Source of the DNA: Pyrenochaeta sp. MPI-SDFR-AT-0127
Lineage: Eukaryota; Ascomycota; Dothideomycetes; Pleosporales; Cucurbitariaceae
DNA: 64,000 nt
NCBI GenBank assembly: GCA_020747015.1
Contig: JAGTJM010000051.1
Location: 124,001-188,000 of the forward strand
Reading direction: 5' to 3'
Made by a program: the position numbers and the translations under genes. Below are positions 59,483 through 64,000 of this stretch, piece after piece. Numbering within the stretch: the first letter of the stretch is position 1; every line of letters starts with the position of its first letter. The notes beneath the pieces are model-generated. The model saw only the letters and a program-made list of their open reading frames with translations, was not told the origin of the DNA and made no database searches.

Positions 59483-60661
59483 CTAGCCACTCTTCGATTG
59501 CCGTTGACTCTGATCGTCCATGCCATAGGCTTCTAAATCGTGATTACTCGGCACTCTCCCATGGCCCTCCATATCATGCAGCAGCGACGGAAACCGCCCC
59601 ATATCCACATACCCACCCATAATCCCCGAGACCACCTGTTCCACCTTCTTCGCCAGAATCTGCCACGCGCGGCCATGTCCCCTTGCACCAACACACCGCT
59701 CCTGCATCGGACACGCTCTACACGTATACGCCTTGAGAAACGCATGGCACATTTCGTGCAGCAGCGTGCCAACGCGGTTCCGCCACCGTACATCGCTGTC
59801 CTCCGCGTCGGTGCTGTGTCGATACATGGTCGGGTGGAGAAGCACATGTGTGCCCACGATTGGATTGAAGTATCCCACGCCAAAACACGTCTTCCGTCCC
59901 TCGGGCAGGAACGACATGCTGGATGCGAAGATGCGCCGGTGTGGCGGGATCGCGCTGAAGAAGAACACCCGGTTGAGCGCGGAGAAGAGATGTTGGAGTT
60001 GGGTTTTTGAGATGCTTTGGCGCAGGTCTGATCCACTTAGATGCGGCTTCCAGGTATACAGTAGACTCTGAAGTTGTAGTGCGGCTGTGTTTTGTTTGCC
60101 ATGTGGGTGCTGTAGGTAGGTTTCATCAAGCCATGCGACGTGGTGTCGTACAAGACGCATTGCTTCGTACTGTCCGTACAGTTTCAGCGTCAGTTTTGGT
60201 AGAAGTGTAGCTGTTTTCTCCCAGGAGTGGGAAAAGCGCTTTGTGTGGGCATCTGTGGTACCATCCTGATATCGTATCGTTCCATGTGATTTATCTTCTT
60301 TCAATTGGTAGAGCTTGGGGGCGCACTCATCGCAATCGCATGGCGTGAGTGTATCCTCGACCCAGGACTTGAGATCTTCGACATTCGATGGTACAGGGAA
60401 AGCTACATTGTTACAAGGTGTGCTTTTCCGCCCAAGAATGTAGTCTTCGACAAGAAGCAGCCTTGAATCAAGAGTACAGAGCGGTTCTACAATAGGAAGA
60501 GCGTTGTGAAGAAAAGTTGGGCCGCGACATGTACGCTCCGTCACAACAGGTTTCTCTTCAGGCGTGCCATGCAATCTGGTGAGCCGACCGATCCGCTGAT
60601 AGGACAGTGACCGACATTGCTTTGGAGGTTCAACAACGATAACAACTGGATGCGTCCCCAT
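59483..60661 (-). CDS. SprT-like zinc metalloprotease-domain protein (copy A)
   Basis: Single exon, 392 aa. ATG 60661 is the first ATG; only a GTG lies upstream in frame. The C-terminal half is a SprT-like domain. It starts with RQSISKTQLQHLFSALNRVFF and a substrate strand, then has the zinc motif TLLHEMCHAF (H302, E303, H306) and the third ligand in RGHGRAWQ (H329). Between them sit extra cysteines (CRACPMQERC). The N-terminal half, with a CDCDEC cluster (about residues 107-113), has no recognised domain. Spartan/Wss1-type SprT proteases clear DNA-protein crosslinks, but this protein lacks the C-terminal zinc ribbon, PIP and UBZ elements of Spartan. Its target is unknown. It is a clear paralogue of the next gene upstream. 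Confidence 0.85.
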   Translation of the reverse strand: MGTHPVVIVVEPPKQCRSLSYQRIGRLTRLHGTPEEKPVVTERTCRGPTFLHNALPIVEPLCTLDSRLLLVEDYILGRKSTPCNNVAFPVPSNVEDLKSWVEDTLTPCDCDECAPKLYQLKEDKSHGTIRYQDGTTDAHTKRFSHSWEKTATLLPKLTLKLYGQYEAMRLVRHHVAWLDETYLQHPHGKQNTAALQLQSLLYTWKPHLSGSDLRQSISKTQLQHLFSALNRVFFFSAIPPHRRIFASSMSFLPEGRKTCFGVGYFNPIVGTHVLLHPTMYRHSTDAEDSDVRWRNRVGTLLHEMCHAFLKAYTCRACPMQERCVGARGHGRAWQILAKKVEQVVSGIMGGYVDMGRFPSLLHDMEGHGRVPSNHDLEAYGMDDQSQRQSKSG

Positions 60662-61303
60662 GGGCACTTAGCGAAGCAATAGCATATCTCCCGAAGGAAC
60701 AAGTAAAGTACAACAATTGTTGGGAAAATGAGTGAAATTGTCAGTGCAGAATCAAAACAGGTATTCTGGGGTTTAAGTTGCCTGGGCAAAGTTTGCCTCA
60801 CTTTGTTACCCAGAACAGTGGTTCAGATTATAGGAACAGGATTGACACAAGGGTCATCCTTAGAATGCCAGGTATACCGAGCTCGGACAATCTCCGCGAT
60901 TCAAGCATCGATAACATTGGATTGAGCGTCCTTACGAAGTGGAGCATTTTGAATTTACAATCCGCTTGCAATCTGCTATGAGAAATCAAATGACTGCGTG
61001 TGCCGTGCGTAGATATGCTGAGACCCAGGATCAGCGACAAGAAATTGACGGTCCACGAATCCGGTTGTGAAACATGAGATCACGTGTTCCGGAGCTGCGG
61101 CACTGTTATCGAGTCATGGCTCAAGCTTGGACAACATCGATCGATCTGCATTCGGCCATAATTTTGACAACTACGAACTCTACGCTAAACTTGCAGTGGA
61201 AAGATACGCGACTCAATCTCAGAAGATGTAAGAGTACGTGTGGCTTGAGCCAGACATGACTCAGGCCGCAAAAGGCTTTTTTAACCTCCGTCTCACCATC
61301 CTG
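60662..61303. other. Spacer between the two SprT-like genes
   Basis: 642 bp holding the promoter of copy A and the 3' end of copy B. I see no gene. Confidence 0.6.
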
Positions 61304-62368
61304 TCAATCCAGATCGCTAAACCCCATCGCCAAGTCCACATCAGGATACGAGTCACTGAGTTGTGTGACACTGTCTGAATCGTCAAAGACCAGATTTTCC
61401 AGGCTTGGAAAACTATCCAGTGCATCATGAGCCAAGCTCTGTCCAATCCCTAATTCCAACTTCATGCCTAGAAGCTGGACAGCCACTTCTTCAATCTTGG
61501 TGGCTAGCACGTACCACGGAGGACCATGCCCTCCACAGCCCAGGTCGGTAATCCATGTGGAGCAAAATCTGTCTCCATAGACGATGAAGACAGCATGACA
61601 GAGCTCGTGGAGCAGCGATCCGAGACGATCTCGCATCTTGACGTTGGCATCCCACGAGTACTGACTTGACATGCGTCGGTCAACCCGCCACGGGTGTATG
61701 TGGATGATTGGCTGGTAACCATAGCTACTGCACAAGCCCAAGCGTATATCGTCGTCGTCGAGCCAAGCAAATACTCTGTTGTTTGACGAGTGGTGAAGTG
61801 GGATTGCTCCAGCAAAGAAGACCTTGTTGATCTGCTTCAACAAACATACCATCAGCGTTTCCGAGATGCTAGTACGAAGATCCTTTGCATTGAGATTGGG
61901 TGTCCACGCCCTGATCATGGCTTTTAGCCGCCGCACCTCGCCGCTTTCATAATCTGGGTTCTCCACATATGTTCGTTGAAGCCACTCAACATGACATTCT
62001 GCAAGCTCTGGAACCGAATACTTGACAGATTGGCTAAACTTGAGCCCAATGCAAAGATTGTTGTACCTTTCTCGTAATGAGCCTGAGAATGAGGATAAAG
62101 CCACGCTATCCGATCGGAAATGCCAGCTTCTTCTACTTTGGCCTGGGCCTGGCGCTTGTGCTTCATTAAGTCTAAGTGTATTTGCAGCCCAGGAGGAATT
62201 CCAACACTTCTTGAAGAAGTTGCTCAACCTGGTGATTCCTCCGAGGCTCATGTCGCAGTCCTGCATACTGCTAGTTTCGAAAGGAGTTGTGATGCTGCTA
62301 GAATCCTTGGAAGAAAGTTTTGGTGAAAATTGATTGACCTTGTTGGCGCGGCCAACGAAAGGGGACAT
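61304..62368 (-). CDS. SprT-like zinc metalloprotease-domain protein (copy B)
   Basis: Single exon, 354 aa from ATG 62368. It shares with copy A a common block order: ECHVEWLQRTYVENP, an AMIRAWTPNLNAKDLRTSISET segment, INKVFFAGAIPLHH, the active-site helix SLLHELCHAVF (H254, E255, H258) and GGHGPPWYVLATKIEEV with the third ligand H281. The 23-residue spacing from HExxH to the third histidine is the same as in copy A. The N-terminal 110 residues are serine-rich and unlike copy A. It ends in an acidic tail (FDDSDSVTQLSDSYPDVDL). Expected to be an intact zinc peptidase. Like copy A, it lacks the accessory modules of Spartan. Confidence 0.85.
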   Translation of the reverse strand: MSPFVGRANKVNQFSPKLSSKDSSSITTPFETSSMQDCDMSLGGITRLSNFFKKCWNSSWAANTLRLNEAQAPGPGQSRRSWHFRSDSVALSSFSGSLRERYNNLCIGLKFSQSVKYSVPELAECHVEWLQRTYVENPDYESGEVRRLKAMIRAWTPNLNAKDLRTSISETLMVCLLKQINKVFFAGAIPLHHSSNNRVFAWLDDDDIRLGLCSSYGYQPIIHIHPWRVDRRMSSQYSWDANVKMRDRLGSLLHELCHAVFIVYGDRFCSTWITDLGCGGHGPPWYVLATKIEEVAVQLLGMKLELGIGQSLAHDALDSFPSLENLVFDDSDSVTQLSDSYPDVDLAMGFSDLD

Positions 62369-63147
62369 GGTTTTTGTGAGGGTAGAGTTTCCGAGTAGAT
62401 AGATTTTGCGACTTTGAGCAAGGTGAATAGTCTACTCTCATTTAATGTAGTTGAATTCTAGCTTCTCTACTATTATCGAATTTTACAACCATGGAACGCT
62501 CTCACATTCTATGGTTCTGAAATACGTCGCTACCAAGGACATCATGTCAGCAGTTTATGTGCAAGACTTTTCTCGCCGGCGCCTTGGTGCCATATGATTA
62601 TTTAGTTGGCTTTGATGTTGGGCACTGAAAATACTATAGGAAGAAGCAGATACATTGGAGTATCTCAGCTACCTGCGATACTGGTAGGTGCGACTTTCGA
62701 AGTGACATGAAGGCTATATCATACAAAATACCCGCGAGCCTCAGTAGCCCGATAAGCATTTCTTTCGTGGAAAATCCCTGCCACGTACAGCTTGCTAAAC
62801 ATGCATGGTGCCACATAGTCGAACAGTTTGCCCTCTACTCGAGATAGGAATCTGGAGAGCGGGATGGCGATAGATTATCAAGATTTGTGATACATCCTAT
62901 CCAGCAGCAAATCGAATAATTTCTTCACTTTTGAATAGCCAAGGGAAAACAGCTCTGCTAATCAAATCACTCAGAGACCATGGTCTAATGAGGCGTGAAG
63001 AACGCCTATAATGCGACAACTCAAAAGGTTAGCTTTGAGTATTGGGTTTTTTTTCTTACATCCCTATAATTAAAATAAATCAACTCGTAACTATATTGCT
63101 AGGCTGACCGTTGTTCACTTAGTGTCAGAAGCCAAACTATATTACGC
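62369..63147. other. Intergenic region
   Basis: 779 bp, AT-rich, with the promoter of copy B and the 3' end of the right-edge gene. A short minus-strand frame (62634-62816) has no support. Confidence 0.55.
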
Positions 63148-64000
63148 TTATACGCTAATTCGGTAAAGGTGCAGCTCGAGCAGATAACAATTTGTCAAAA
63201 CATCCTCCGAGATCCCATGATTGATCTGTATACTCCTACCATTGGCCTTATTATTCCTAATCTCGAGGTGGCTTACCTCTCGCCATCCTTTTTCTCCAAC
63301 CGGCCCGTTCATTTGTAAAGCTTGCTGTTCCGTGAAGTTATTAATAGTGATCCGCGACGTGGGATTGTTCAAGAGTGGCTGTATTGCGGTACTCGAGTCC
63401 ATAGTGAGGCAGTACGGGTTATTACTGAGCTGAGCGATGTCACCATCGCTAAGAGGTACAAGACCATCACCTGGTCACTGTCAGTCTTGTCACCCATATG
63501 GACAGTCGGAAATACCTCGAACAGGTCGGTTCTTGAGCAGTTCGGCAAGCTTCAAGCCTCTTCCTTCTCCCAAGACTTGCTGGAGAATGTAATCAATTCG
63601 TTTCACCACTTCCGCATTTGCAACAACAGTATTCTCAACAGTTCTTTTTAAACCAGCGTTGGCTACTTGAATACACAGGCTAAGGCTGGACTTTGCAGAG
63701 CCTAGTGCTGCCATGATATCAGCGAGCTCTTTTTCGTCCTTTGATCCTTGTCTCATTTGATGAGCAAATTGGCAAACGAAGCCTTTGGTTCCTGGATCCA
63801 GATTTTTCAGATGAGCAAAAAGTCTTGTCACGAGTTTATCAATTTTGACGAGCTCTGAAGCCACAGCTGCGGTCTGCAATGCTTGCTCATGCTCAACAAT
63901 CCGGAGAATTGCGTTCATCTTTGCAAGTTCATCGTAGTAATTGCTAAGAACATTTGCCAAATGTTTTTGCTGCTCGTGAGCCTTTCGCATTCGTCTAATG
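63148..64000 (-). CDS. Fungal helical protein resembling N-terminal regions of STAND/NLR-like proteins, 5' part outside window
   Basis: The last two exons of a minus-strand gene are visible: 63516 to the window edge and 63148-63470, joined by a 45 bp intron that restores PVRG-DGLVPLSDGD. The frame is open beyond 63990 to the edge (IRR precedes the ATG), so the start is probably outside. The visible 268 or so residues begin with a coiled, charged helix bundle (HLANVLSNYYDELAKMNAIL, KIDKLVTRLFAHLKNLDPGTKG, SKDEKELADIMAALGSAKSSLSLCIQVA, GLKRTVENTVVANAEVVKRIDYILQQVLGEGRGLKLAELL). This pattern resembles the N-terminal helical domains of fungal STAND and related proteins. The C-terminus here is a short domain ending ELHLYRISV, with no NACHT or repeat domain, so the gene may be a stand-alone helical-domain protein. 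Function unknown. Confidence 0.7.

Overview
The window is nuclear DNA of a filamentous ascomycete (Pezizomycotina). Nearly every gene is split by 45-75 bp introns with GTRNGT donors, CTRAY-like branch points and YAG acceptors. The content is typical of such fungi: a HET-domain gene, a fused urease, GH5 and GH45 secreted glycosidases, Dal5-type transporters, a Boi/Pob1-like SH3-SAM-PH protein and GT31 and SP-RING proteins. A Dothideomycete, probably Pleosporales, is my best guess. That is inference from protein style and gene content, not from a search. I reconstructed exon structures by hand from splice signals and reading-frame continuity.

Layout. 1-10.3 kb: a secreted pepsin-fold protein without its catalytic motif (cut by the left edge), a four-exon C2H2 zinc-finger protein, a complete seven-exon urease and a fungus-specific protein of unknown function. 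10.3-15.9 kb: a long serine-rich protein with a two-helix membrane tail. 16-23 kb: a lower-density, AT-richer accessory-looking stretch with a possible small ORF, a polytopic membrane protein and a HET-domain protein. 23-31.7 kb: an MDR-type reductase, a Maf-like nucleotide pyrophosphatase, a nine-exon Dal5-family transporter containing a 6-nt microexon, and a secreted exo-beta-1,3-glucanase. 33.6-35.9 kb: a T5orf172/GIY-YIG-domain protein with an in-frame TGA near its 3' end. 36.6-46.6 kb: an MFS transporter, an SDR, a GH45 endoglucanase, and a divergently transcribed pair made of a 2-oxoglutarate/Fe(II) oxygenase and a second Dal5-type transporter. 48.4-58.9 kb: housekeeping-like genes (GT31 glycosyltransferase, single-pass membrane protein, Boi-like polarity scaffold, SP-RING protein). 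59.5-64 kb: two adjacent paralogous SprT-like metalloproteases and, at the right edge, a partial protein resembling the N-terminal helical regions of fungal STAND/NLR-like proteins.

How the parts may work together. Urease (with TGATAA sites upstream) and the oxygenase/transporter pair (with GATA sites in the shared promoter) fit nitrogen-regulated scavenging. The glucanase and endoglucanase act on wall polysaccharides outside the cell. The HET, T5orf172, SprT-like and STAND-like genes are the accessory element of the window. No transposon, CRISPR array, tRNA or rRNA gene could be supported.
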